A stretch of 38,146 nt of DNA from an uncultured Planctomycetota bacterium. Lineage in GTDB: Bacteria > Planctomycetota > Planctomycetia > Pirellulales > Thermoguttaceae. Both the position numbers and the translations under genes were made by a program. Shown one piece after another: positions 1 to 7,547 of this stretch. The DNA lies in contig ONGM01000263.1 in NCBI GenBank assembly GCA_900317365.1, forward strand, positions 1-38,146, read 5' to 3'. The notes beneath the pieces were generated by a model, which saw only the letters and a program-made list of their open reading frames with translations, was not told where the DNA came from and did not search any database. The number at the start of each line of letters is the position of its first letter. The first letter of the stretch is position 1.

Positions 1-933
1 TCCAGCGCCGGCTATGATTTCGACGTTAAGTTTTCCGAACTTATCTGGCCTAAAGACCTCCCTGAAGATCCCCTCGACTCCCTTGTCTTTTTTGTGAGAG
101 AAGTTCTTACGCTTATTCAAAAGAAACAATATGAGGAAGCGACGGCTAAGGCCGAAGAAACGCTCAGAAAGACTCTTGACGATAAAGCGCCGTGGAAGAT
201 TCAAGACGAACCTGGCGACAAAGAATTTGAATGGAAAATGTACGGCGAAGGAATGCAGGTCAATCGCGCTATGCAACTTCTGGGGTTCGCGTACGAAATG
301 CAAGGTCGTTATCGTGCGGCTTTTCAGACCTACTCAGTCTTGTACTGTTCTAATCCTCGACTCATGAAGTGGACGCAAGCCCGAATTTACTATGAGAGCG
401 AGCATTACCGCGAAGCCTATGGGGGGGTATGTAACGTACTCAAAAATGAATACTATTATATCACGCCGGAGAGTGTCGACAGAACCATCGAAAAGGTGAA
501 AGCCGCCGAAGAAGGATTTTACTTCAAAGAGCAAGTAAAAGAGAAAAATCACGGAGTGATACCGGAGGCTGAAAGAGACCAATTACCTATTCGGTATTTT
601 AAAGTAGGGATTCCAACCGGCATGAATGAATTTTACGAACTGGATAGGGAGGTTCTCGAATTGTATCGCATTCGCAATTGGTGCGTTCGCTTTATGCAAC
701 CAGATTTCAATTATTCATACAGCAACGTCGATTTTCCGACGAGCGCCGACGAATATTGGAGAATGACCGCGAAAACTCGCGAGTTATACGCACAGTTCGT
801 TAAGTTTATGGAATCGGAGTATGAAAAGCGCTTGGAAGAGAATCAAAACAGCTCGCAACGACAGCGACATTCGATTCAATCAGAAGAAGCAGTAATAAAC
901 CTTCTTCGGAAAATGCTTGAATTGCCTTATTGA
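1..933 (+). CDS. Hypothetical protein, 5' end outside the window
   Basis: The frame is open from base 1 to the TGA at 931-933, so the visible 310 residues are the C-terminal part of a longer protein. An in-frame GTG at 94 exists but nothing marks it as the true start. I do not recognise the family. The middle part, with helices around the segments RAMQLLGFAYEMQGRYRAAF and ARIYYESEHYREAY, reads like one or two tetratricopeptide-like helical pairs, that is a scaffold rather than an enzyme. The rest is rich in Tyr, Glu and Arg with no signal peptide or membrane segment in view. Base use is clearly more AT-rich than most of the window and resembles the ankyrin gene at 14302, which hints at recent acquisition. 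The glycosyltransferase follows almost without a gap, so the two are probably co-transcribed. Confidence 0.7.
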   Translation, partial: SSAGYDFDVKFSELIWPKDLPEDPLDSLVFFVREVLTLIQKKQYEEATAKAEETLRKTLDDKAPWKIQDEPGDKEFEWKMYGEGMQVNRAMQLLGFAYEMQGRYRAAFQTYSVLYCSNPRLMKWTQARIYYESEHYREAYGGVCNVLKNEYYYITPESVDRTIEKVKAAEEGFYFKEQVKEKNHGVIPEAERDQLPIRYFKVGIPTGMNEFYELDREVLELYRIRNWCVRFMQPDFNYSYSNVDFPTSADEYWRMTAKTRELYAQFVKFMESEYEKRLEENQNSSQRQRHSIQSEEAVINLLRKMLELPY

Positions 934-938
934 TTAAC

Positions 939-2147
939 ATGACGGCAAATGGTCCAACCGTTTTATTTGCCTCTTGGCATTTCTACCTTGACCATTCGAA
1001 CGGCGCGTCGGTATCAACGAGGTCGATCCTCTTGGAACTGGCGCGTCGCGAGTGGGACGTTTGCGCGCTGTGCGCTTTTACTCAGGATTTCAGCGAAGCG
1101 AAAACTCTTGCCGAGACCTTGAAGAGCGTCGGCGCGCGCGTAAGAACGCGAACCTCAGTTGGCGCTTATACGACGACAAGTTTCCAAGACGGCGGAATTC
1201 GTTCGCTTGTGATCGAACCTTCGCAAAGACGTCGAATACCGACTCCGCAAGACGTCTCGTTCTTCATGAAAGCGTTCCAAGAGACGCTTGCTCATGTTCG
1301 TCCGCGCTTAGTTTTAACGTACGGCGGGCACGGAGTCGGCGAATCGATTCTTCGGGAATGCCGTTCTCAAGGAATTAAGACCGTCGTTCTTTTACATAAT
1401 CTCGCGTACAATAGCAGGAGCTATTTCAACAACGTCGATCTTGTGTGCGTTCCGTCGCAATTTGCCGCCGATCATTACCGCCGCAAACTCTCGATATCTT
1501 CGTCGGTGGTTCCGCCTCTGATCGATCTTGCAAGCGTCGACGAGGAGTCGTTCTCGAAGAGCGAGTCGGAGCGAGAATACGTTCTCTTCTTTAATCCCGA
1601 GATCGGGAAGGGGCTTGGGTATTTCATCGGCATAGCGCGCGCCGTTTGGGAACGTCGACCGGACGTGAAGTTTCTTCTCGTTGAAGGTCGTTACGGTCGT
1701 CGAGCGCTTTATTCGCTCGGAAAGGACGCGTTGCGCAACGTCGGCAATATCGATTTCGTAGCGAATACGCCGCGAGTGAGTCGTTTGTTTGAGCGCGCGA
1801 AAATCACGCTTTTTCCGTCTCTGTTTCAAGAGACGTTCGGTCGCGTTGCGGCGGAGTCGCTGAACGTCGGCGTTCCCGTCGTCGTATCCGATCGCGGCGC
1901 GCTTCCGGAAACGGCGCGCGACGGCGGTTGCGTTCTCTCTATTCCCGAGAAATATCAGCCGGACTTCGGACCGATCCCAACGGACGCGGAGGTCGAACCT
2001 TGGGTCGACGCGCTGCTACGTCTGTGGGACGACGACGCGTTCTATCGAGAAACGCAACGCAAAGGATGGGCGCAGGCGACGCGATGGCGATACGACGCCG
2101 TCGCCGACGAATATGAAAATCTGTTTATCAAGCTGACACACGATTGA
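939..2147 (+). CDS. Glycosyltransferase, GT4-like (GT-B fold)
   Basis: This 402-residue protein looks like a retaining GT-B glycosyltransferase that moves a sugar from an activated nucleotide donor to a glycan or lipid acceptor in the cytoplasm. The N-terminal half begins with a Rossmann strand and a HSNGASVSTRSILLEL acceptor-side segment. The C-terminal half carries the GT4 donor-site signature E-x7-E (E298 and E306) in ETFGRVAAE, followed by NVGVPVVVSDRGALPE. The length is usual for the family. The ATG at 939 lies 5 bases after the stop of the upstream gene. A TTG at 930 in the same frame would overlap that stop and give three more residues. No good Shine-Dalgarno sequence precedes either, which suggests translational coupling. 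Donor and acceptor cannot be read from the sequence. Confidence 0.85.
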   Translation: MTANGPTVLFASWHFYLDHSNGASVSTRSILLELARREWDVCALCAFTQDFSEAKTLAETLKSVGARVRTRTSVGAYTTTSFQDGGIRSLVIEPSQRRRIPTPQDVSFFMKAFQETLAHVRPRLVLTYGGHGVGESILRECRSQGIKTVVLLHNLAYNSRSYFNNVDLVCVPSQFAADHYRRKLSISSSVVPPLIDLASVDEESFSKSESEREYVLFFNPEIGKGLGYFIGIARAVWERRPDVKFLLVEGRYGRRALYSLGKDALRNVGNIDFVANTPRVSRLFERAKITLFPSLFQETFGRVAAESLNVGVPVVVSDRGALPETARDGGCVLSIPEKYQPDFGPIPTDAEVEPWVDALLRLWDDDAFYRETQRKGWAQATRWRYDAVADEYENLFIKLTHD

Positions 2148-2225
2148 GATTCCCTGTTTGAACTAGAAAACTGAGATAAAACACAGAGATTAGGGAGTTG
2201 TTTTCCGAAAATAGAAGTCGCCCCC

Positions 2226-2253
2226 TTGCGCGGATGGAAAAGGGCGCTAAAAT
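2226..2253 (+). promoter_or_regulatory. Candidate sigma70-type promoter of rpmI-rplT
   Basis: TTGCGC at 2226-2231 and TAAAAT at 2248-2253 are separated by 16 bases. This leaves a leader of about 135 bases before rpmI. The box pair overlaps a weak C-rich/G-rich hairpin (about 2219-2246). The leader is long enough to hold a regulatory RNA structure for the two ribosomal protein genes, but I cannot define one by eye. Confidence 0.4.
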
Positions 2254-2393
2254 AGACGAGAATGTTCGTTCCGTTACGGACTCGACGCGGGTCGTCTTCG
2301 GCGGAGCGATGAGAGTCGATTGTGTTTAGCGTTTTGATTGGCGCGACTATCGATTAGGACAGCAACAACTTTAAGAGAGATGGAGAGGCTCCA

Positions 2394-2597
2394 ATGCCTA
2401 AGGTCAAAACTCACAAGGGAGTTGCCAAGCGTTTTCGCGTTACCGCTAACGGCAAACTGAAGCATCGTCACAGCGGTACGAGCCACTTGGCTTGGCGCAT
2501 GACTAGCAAGCGCGTCCGCAACCTTCGCGGTACGGATCCGGTCGCTACGTGCGAAGAAAAACGATTGATCAAAGCCCTCGGAAAAGGCGGACTTTAA
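2394..2597 (+). CDS. rpmI: 50S ribosomal protein L35
   Basis: The 67-residue product is basic and starts MPKVKTHKGVAKRFRVTANG, the family hallmark, followed by the GKLKHRHSGTSHL stretch. Length fits L35 (about 65 residues). L35 is a small structural protein of the large ribosomal subunit. A strong Shine-Dalgarno-like GGAGAGG lies about 6 bases upstream of the ATG. In most bacteria the order is infC-rpmI-rplT. Here infC is absent upstream, where a glycosyltransferase lies, and the cluster appears to have its own promoter. The spacing to rplT, 212 bases, is wider than usual. Confidence 0.97.
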   Translation: MPKVKTHKGVAKRFRVTANGKLKHRHSGTSHLAWRMTSKRVRNLRGTDPVATCEEKRLIKALGKGGL

Positions 2598-2809
2598 TCG
2601 TGCCATTTGCGTCGCGCGTAGAACGCGGCGCGCGTCCGAAGTCTCGGCGCTTCGCATTCGCCGAGAACGTTCGGTTTTCTGAAAACGGGTCTTTAACGCC
2701 GATTGTATTCGGGACCTGGTTTTCGTAGGACGTCGGATTCGTATGCGACGGTCGCGCAAGCGACTTGACGGCGTGTTCGATAGAAAATCAATTATAGGAA
2801 TTTGGTACA
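2598..2809 (+). other. Long rpmI-rplT spacer with hairpins
   Basis: These 212 bases separate two genes that are normally only a few tens of bases apart. The spacer holds a 7-bp hairpin (CTCGGCG pairing with CGCCGAG at about 2642-2664). A TTGACG box lies at about 2762, but no convincing -10 box sits at the right distance. L20 is known in other bacteria to repress its own operon by binding an mRNA structure. Whether this spacer serves that role is inference. Confidence 0.35.
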
Positions 2810-3160
2810 ATGAGAGTAACCAAAGGCGCGGCTCGACGTCGAGCTAAGAAAAGACTATTCAAGCGAGCTAAGGGTTTTCGCGGCGGTCGCGGTAAACTTC
2901 TGCGCACAGTAAAAGAGACGGTTCTTCGCGCCGACGTTTTCGCGACGCGCGATCGTCGCGTTCGCAAACGAAACTTCCGCAAACTGTGGATCATCCGTAT
3001 CAACGCCGCCGTTCGTATGCGCGGACTACGATACAGCCAGTTCATCAACGGTTTGAAGAAGTCGAACGTCGTTCTCGACCGCAAAATGCTCGCCGACGTC
3101 GCCGTCTTTGATCCCGCCGCTTTCGACAAAATCGTCGATATCGCCAAAGCCGCTCTCTAA
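2810..3160 (+). CDS. rplT: 50S ribosomal protein L20
   Basis: The 116-residue product is very basic and carries the L20 core: a long N-terminal helix ([19 protein letters not shown]), then [21 protein letters not shown] and the C-terminal globular part with [11 protein letters not shown]. Length is normal. L20 binds 23S rRNA and is needed early in large-subunit assembly. An AGGAA lies about 9 bases before the ATG. A clear intrinsic terminator follows within 50 bases, so rplT ends the transcript. Confidence 0.97.
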   Translation: MRVTKGAARRRAKKRLFKRAKGFRGGRGKLLRTVKETVLRADVFATRDRRVRKRNFRKLWIIRINAAVRMRGLRYSQFINGLKKSNVVLDRKMLADVAVFDPAAFDKIVDIAKAAL

Positions 3161-3208
3161 TCGAGCGTTCGCTTTTCCGACGGCGCTTCGTCGGAATCAA
3201 TGAAATAA

Positions 3209-3241
3209 AGCGCTAAGACCGCATCGTCTTGGCGCTTTTTT
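3209..3241 (+). terminator. Intrinsic terminator after rplT
   Basis: AGCGCTAAGAC (3209-3219) pairs with GTCTTGGCGCT (3226-3236) over 11 bp with one G-U pair and a 6-base loop. A run of T follows to 3241. Confidence 0.9.
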
Positions 3242-3321
3242 GTTTCTTGCCCCGACTTCTTCTCGACTTTTCCCACGCCGCTATCCCACGCCCCTAAACG
3301 ACCGCTCGCCTTCTAACGTCG

Positions 3322-3373
3322 TCTAAGAAAAACAACGCCTCAAGGTCGGGATTTCCGCACAACCTTGAGGCGT
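3322..3373 (-). terminator. Intrinsic terminator after the sialidase gene
   Basis: A perfect 12-bp stem is formed by 3335-3346 and 3362-3373. Read on the minus strand it is followed by TGTTTTTCTTAG. It lies 42 bases beyond the sialidase stop and would end the Gfo/Idh-sialidase transcript. Confidence 0.85.
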
Positions 3374-3414
3374 GAAAATAACGTCAAAGGAGATTCGACG
3401 CCTGTCGAAAACGC

Positions 3415-4974
3415 CTACTTCGCCTTACTCGGAATATCGGCGATTTTAACGCGTTGGAAGACCAGCCCGCCCATCGTTTCGTAGAACGCGCCGAGCGTGT
3501 CGTCGTCTAATTTCACCAGGCACGAATAGCCAAGCCCGCCGGGACGGTACAGCGTGAGCTCGCGCGGCCACGTCTGACCTTCGTCCTCGCTTAACTTGAT
3601 CGTCATGTCGACACGACCTTTCGGATGATTCGGATTCATAAACGCGAGAAGGTCGCCGTCGTCCCCGTCCGCCTTCGCCTTGACTCGAATGAGACTCGCC
3701 TGACAGACCGGCTCCACAAGCGCCTTCTCCGACGTCGGATGCTCCGTCCACGTTTTGCCGTAGTCGGTCGTCGTCGCAACGGAACGCGGCTTCCCATTGA
3801 AATTGCGCATATTGAGCATGAGCGACCCGTCGTTAAGTTCCACGACCTGGCTCTCGCACGTCATTTTGTGCGCGCCTGTTCCCCCGCGCCACGTTTCGCC
3901 TTTGTCGGCGCTCGTGAGCAACGTCGAATACCAGACCCCGTCCTTGTCAATGAATTGCGCCGGGAAAACCAGCTTCCCGTCCCGCGTCGTTATACCGCAG
4001 CCTGGACCTTGGAAGAAGATTCGCCAATCGACGTCGGGCGCCGCTTCGTTCGTTACGTCTCGCGGCTCGCTCCACGTCGCGCCGTCGTCGTCGCTGTAGC
4101 ATATGATAAAACGTCCGGAACGACCGAATTCTAAGCCCGGCTCCGAAGCCGCCGTCGATTTGCCGTTGTGCGCCCAAAGCGCCGCGACCCAAACGCGCCC
4201 GGTCTCCGGATCGACTAAGATCGAAGGATCCCCGACGCCTTCCTTCGTTTCGTCCTCGCCTTTCTTGTCGATGACGACCTGCATAGGACTCCACGTTTTC
4301 CCGTCGTCGAAACTGCGACTGCACATGACGTCGATATTAGCGGGTAAGTCGGGATAACCGTTCCAGCGCGCGTCGTAAACGGCGACGAGGGTTCCGTTCT
4401 TCGTCTTAACGATACCGGGAATACGATAGACGTCGACGCCGTCCCATTTGACGTCGCGCACGACCGTTCCGAAACGATACTTGATCGGCGCGGCGTTCGA
4501 GAGAATCGCCTTGCCGTCGACGTAAACGGACGACACGCCGATTTCTAAGACGTCGTCGAGGGTCGCGTTCTCCGACGGAACGACCCAGATCGAGAGTTCG
4601 TCGCCGTCCGCGAGCGCGCTAGGGAGGGCGATTGCGATCGGAATTTGCGTCGCCGTCGCGCGATTCGGATCGACGTCGGACCCGCCGTCGGCGTCGTAAA
4701 CTCCCACGACTTTGTCTTTGACGCGCGCTTCGATTCGTTTAATAAATTTCGGCTCGGAAAGGGTAACGACCGCGCGGTCGATCGCGTCGGAATTGGTCGG
4801 GACGCCGATTCTCTGAACGCAAGTCGCGCGATCCGTTCCGTCTGAATTCCACAAAATAGGCGTTTGCGCCTCGCCGATTTTCAGTTCGATTGTCGGCGCG
4901 TCGCGACCGATCGCAAAGGGCGTCGAGGCGGCGAGCGCGCAAAGAACGAGCAGAATAGAAAAAGGTTTGAACAT
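3415..4974 (-). CDS. Exported exo-alpha-sialidase (GH33 type)
   Basis: The 519-residue protein has a Sec signal peptide (about residues 1-23), an N-terminal beta domain of about 140 residues and a six-bladed sialidase propeller. Seen in sequence: the YRIP motif at 183-186 and five Asp boxes at 221-228, 294-301, 355-362, 402-409 and 462-469. By spacing to known GH33 enzymes the catalytic set can be proposed: arginine triad R184, R390 and R454, acid/base D209 (25 residues after R184), and the Glu-Tyr nucleophile pair E374 and Y483. All are present, so the enzyme is probably active, releasing terminal sialic acid from glycans outside the cytoplasm. Other sialidase-fold activities cannot be excluded. 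A GAGGAG lies about 9 bases before the ATG. It is the second gene after the Gfo/Idh gene at 5069-6304, with a 94-base gap and no promoter seen between them. Confidence 0.88.
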   Translation of the reverse strand: MFKPFSILLVLCALAASTPFAIGRDAPTIELKIGEAQTPILWNSDGTDRATCVQRIGVPTNSDAIDRAVVTLSEPKFIKRIEARVKDKVVGVYDADGGSDVDPNRATATQIPIAIALPSALADGDELSIWVVPSENATLDDVLEIGVSSVYVDGKAILSNAAPIKYRFGTVVRDVKWDGVDVYRIPGIVKTKNGTLVAVYDARWNGYPDLPANIDVMCSRSFDDGKTWSPMQVVIDKKGEDETKEGVGDPSILVDPETGRVWVAALWAHNGKSTAASEPGLEFGRSGRFIICYSDDDGATWSEPRDVTNEAAPDVDWRIFFQGPGCGITTRDGKLVFPAQFIDKDGVWYSTLLTSADKGETWRGGTGAHKMTCESQVVELNDGSLMLNMRNFNGKPRSVATTTDYGKTWTEHPTSEKALVEPVCQASLIRVKAKADGDDGDLLAFMNPNHPKGRVDMTIKLSEDEGQTWPRELTLYRPGGLGYSCLVKLDDDTLGAFYETMGGLVFQRVKIADIPSKAK

Positions 4975-5068
4975 GTAGAAAGCTCCTCGATGACGTCGGA
5001 AAAGAAACGCCGCCGTTCGCGCCGACGCGTCGACGCGAACGACTAACGCATAAGAGACGATCGCCGCG

Positions 5069-6304
5069 TTACCACATGGCGTATTGCGGAATATCGAGCT
5101 GTTCGCCGTCTTTGAGCGCCGATAGGTGCGCGACGACGCCGGGGACCGTCGTGTTCAGCGCGACCGCGACGTTCACGAGCGGATGCCTGTTCTTGAGCAC
5201 GGATTCGACGAAGTTCGAGCCGAGGTAGCCGTGCGAGCCGCCGTGTCCGCCGGCGCCGACGGTCGGCGGCAACGCGGGCTTGCGGAGTTCGCCGAGCTTT
5301 TCGACGATTTCGCGGGTCGCGTCGTTAAGAGGAGCGTACCCGCCGTTGACGGCGCCGACTTCGCCGCGCATGCGTCCGGTTTCGCCGCCCCAGCCGCAGG
5401 AGTCCCAACTAACCGCCATACGAGCGGAGCCGCCTTCCGAGGTGGAGAAGAGCGCGACTTCCGTTCCGAACGGGTTGTCCCACGGGTTCGCGTCTTTTTG
5501 ATATTCTTCGAGACCGCTACGGAACCCGACGCACGAAACCTTCGTAAAGGAATTTCCGGTAACGCACGTGTAATATGCGTTTGAGTGGGTGGGGTACCAT
5601 TGCGGGGGCAGGCCGCGCCGCCAGTTTTTATATCCGGCGAGCGTTCCGACGCCGTAGTGGTAGTATTCGCCTTCGGTGTAGATCATTTTTCCGAAGCCGC
5701 CGGCTTTGTAGATTTTTCGCGCCATATAGACGTCGTCGTGGAAGGAACTCGTTTCAAACATACCGTAGAAGAGTCCAGATTCTTTGACCGCTTCGTAGAG
5801 TCGATCGGCGTCTTCGAGACTTCCGAAGATCGCAGGCACGGCCGAGGCGACGTGTTTTCCGGCTTTGAGCGCTTTAATAACGTGGTCGCAGTGGCTCGGC
5901 GCGTCGGTCGCGATAAAGATCGCTTCGATGCTGTCGTCTTTAATCATTTCTTCGAGGGACTCGTAGGTCTTTTCGCAACGGCACGCTTTGGCGAGTCCGG
6001 CGCATCGATCCGGGAAGAGGTCGCTTACGGCGACGACTTCAACGTTCGGGTGATTTTGGAGTTCGAATTGCGCGCCGAATTGGCAGAGACCGAATCCGAC
6101 GATTCCCATTTTCAGTTTACGATCGGTGAACGGTTCCCATTTTTCGGCGACGTTGACGTCCGTGTCGGTTTCGTCAAAGCCTTGAATTTTCGGCTTGGTC
6201 ACTTCTTCGGCAGACGTTGCGAGAGGGGCCGCAAGCGTGGAGAGCGCGGCGCCAAATGCGGAACCGGCGAGGAAAGAACGACGTGAAATTTGAGTGTGGC
6301 TCAT
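5069..6304 (-). CDS. Tat-exported Gfo/Idh/MocA family oxidoreductase
   Basis: The 411-residue product starts with a twin-arginine signal (SRRSFLAG, residues 7-14, then a hydrophobic Ala-rich stretch to about 32). This implies export of a folded, cofactor-loaded protein. A Rossmann NAD(P) site follows (GIVGFGLCQFG, 67-77) with VVAVSDLFPDR as the second strand. The usual catalytic EKP motif after the KAGKH segment is replaced by SAVPA (154-158), so the standard lysine is missing. Substrate is unknown. The family acts on sugars and cyclitols, and NAD-dependent glycosidases of family GH109 share this fold. A good promoter (6380-6408) and an AGGAG 7 bases before the ATG mark this as the first gene of an operon with the sialidase downstream. 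Confidence 0.85.
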   Translation of the reverse strand: MSHTQISRRSFLAGSAFGAALSTLAAPLATSAEEVTKPKIQGFDETDTDVNVAEKWEPFTDRKLKMGIVGFGLCQFGAQFELQNHPNVEVVAVSDLFPDRCAGLAKACRCEKTYESLEEMIKDDSIEAIFIATDAPSHCDHVIKALKAGKHVASAVPAIFGSLEDADRLYEAVKESGLFYGMFETSSFHDDVYMARKIYKAGGFGKMIYTEGEYYHYGVGTLAGYKNWRRGLPPQWYPTHSNAYYTCVTGNSFTKVSCVGFRSGLEEYQKDANPWDNPFGTEVALFSTSEGGSARMAVSWDSCGWGGETGRMRGEVGAVNGGYAPLNDATREIVEKLGELRKPALPPTVGAGGHGGSHGYLGSNFVESVLKNRHPLVNVAVALNTTVPGVVAHLSALKDGEQLDIPQYAMW

Positions 6305-6379
6305 GGTAATTCTCCTGCGCGCGCCGTAACGCGCGGTTTTGTGGATTTGTGCCGGACGTTGCTCCGACGGTTTTGCTTT

Positions 6380-6408
6380 ATTATAGGAAACTGTTTTTTA
6401 AAAAGCAA
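6380..6408 (-). promoter_or_regulatory. Sigma70-type promoter of the Gfo/Idh-sialidase operon
   Basis: Read on the minus strand: TTGCTT (plus 6408-6403), 17-base spacer, perfect TATAAT (plus 6385-6380). The leader to the ATG is about 70 bases. Confidence 0.65.
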
Positions 6409-6425
6409 CTTTTCTTGTTTTAAGA

Positions 6426-6449
6426 AACGCCTTTTCTAACGCCTTTTCT
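6426..6449. repeat. Two tandem copies of a 12-bp repeat
   Basis: AACGCCTTTTCT occurs twice head to tail (6426-6437 and 6438-6449), between the divergent promoters of the Gfo/Idh and hisN genes. It could be a regulator-binding site or chance. Confidence 0.5.
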
Positions 6450-6476
6450 CATGAGCGCCCCATTTTCAATCCAATC

Positions 6477-6504
6477 TTGCATTATTTTTGTCGACAAATA
6501 CAAT
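6477..6504 (+). promoter_or_regulatory. Candidate promoter of the hisN-like gene
   Basis: TTGCAT (6477-6482), 16-base spacer, TACAAT (6499-6504). The boxes lie about 50 bases before the ATG of the phosphatase. Confidence 0.5.
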
Positions 6505-6556
6505 GGAAACTGTGGCGCGGACGTCGCGCGCGAGAATATAAGGACAGGAACAAACA

Positions 6557-7399
6557 ATGGAAGAACGTTGTCAATTTGCGATCGAATTAGCGCGCAAAAT
6601 GGGAGATTTTACCCTCGAATACTTTGATCGAGCCGATTTAGCCGTCGACTGTAAGTCGGACGGCACGCCGGTAACGCTCGCGGATCGCGGCGCCGAAGCG
6701 CTCGCCCGGCGCCTGATCGCCGAGCGCTTTCCCCACGACGCCATTCTCGGGGAAGAGATGGGCGAGAGTCAGACCGATCAAGGCGACACCGAATGGCGCT
6801 GGATTCTCGACCCGATCGACGGTACGAAATCTTTTATTCACGGCGTTCCGTTCTATAGCAACCTTATCGGAATTCAGAAGTCAAGCGAGCCGGTCGTCGG
6901 CGTGATCTGGGTTCCGGCGCTCGGGCGCGGCGTTTGGGGGGCGAAGGGACGCGGCGCTTGGGAGTTCTTTAACGACCCGACGAAGACTCGCCCCGCGCGC
7001 GTCTCAAACGTTGACAAACTGTCGAACGCCCTCTTTCTCACGACCGACTGCTACGATTTCGATCTTGTCGGGCGAGAAGGCGCCTACGACGAACTCGAAG
7101 CGAAGACCTTTCTGACGCGCACCTGGGGCGACGCTTACGGGTACTATCTCGTCGCGACGGGCAAGGCGGAAATCATGATCGATCCGTTCTTTGAAATATG
7201 GGACGCGGCGCCGTTGAAAACGATACTCGAAGAGGCAGGCGGCGCGTTCTGCGATTGGTCGGGCGTTCCGACGATTACAGGCTGCGAAGGTTTAGGCGTG
7301 AACGCGGCGCTGAAGGACGAGGTCGTCGAGGTTCTGAAGCGCTATCCGAAGACGAAAATTCCGACGCGCAAGCATTTGAGCGAGGAGTCGGACGCGTAA
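6557..7399 (+). CDS. hisN: Inositol-monophosphatase family, histidinol-phosphatase (HisN) type
   Basis: The 280-residue protein carries the metal-binding motifs of the Mg2+-dependent IMPase superfamily: GEE at 65-67, DPIDGT at 85-90 (within WILDPIDGTKSFIHGVP) and the late WDAAPL motif. The TKSFIHGVP extension and the later WGDAYGYYLVATGKAEIMID stretch are typical of HisN-type histidinol-phosphatases, which remove phosphate from L-histidinol phosphate in histidine synthesis. No his genes are near, so the substrate is inferred from motif likeness. An inositol or nucleotide phosphatase remains possible. The ATG is preceded by AAGGACAGG. The gene has its own promoter candidate and no same-operon partner, because the next gene has its own promoter. 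Confidence 0.8.
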   Translation: MEERCQFAIELARKMGDFTLEYFDRADLAVDCKSDGTPVTLADRGAEALARRLIAERFPHDAILGEEMGESQTDQGDTEWRWILDPIDGTKSFIHGVPFYSNLIGIQKSSEPVVGVIWVPALGRGVWGAKGRGAWEFFNDPTKTRPARVSNVDKLSNALFLTTDCYDFDLVGREGAYDELEAKTFLTRTWGDAYGYYLVATGKAEIMIDPFFEIWDAAPLKTILEEAGGAFCDWSGVPTITGCEGLGVNAALKDEVVEVLKRYPKTKIPTRKHLSEESDA

Positions 7400-7421
7400 A
7401 AAAGAAATTTTCTTTCTTTAC

Positions 7422-7450
7422 TTGAAAAGGAAGCGACGTTGTAATACAAT
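7422..7450 (+). promoter_or_regulatory. Promoter of the duplicated Gfo/Idh gene pair
   Basis: TTGAAA (7422-7427), 17-base spacer, TACAAT (7445-7450), about 98 bases ahead of the first ATG. A short A-rich/T-rich inverted repeat just upstream (about 7400-7420) could end hisN transcription weakly. Confidence 0.6.
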
Positions 7451-7547
7451 TTAGTTTGACGAGGAGAGATTGTTCGCGCGTGCGGACGGTCCGTCGTCGA
7501 AAACGTCAACGATTAGATTGCGAATGTGTCGCAGGAGAACGAAATAA

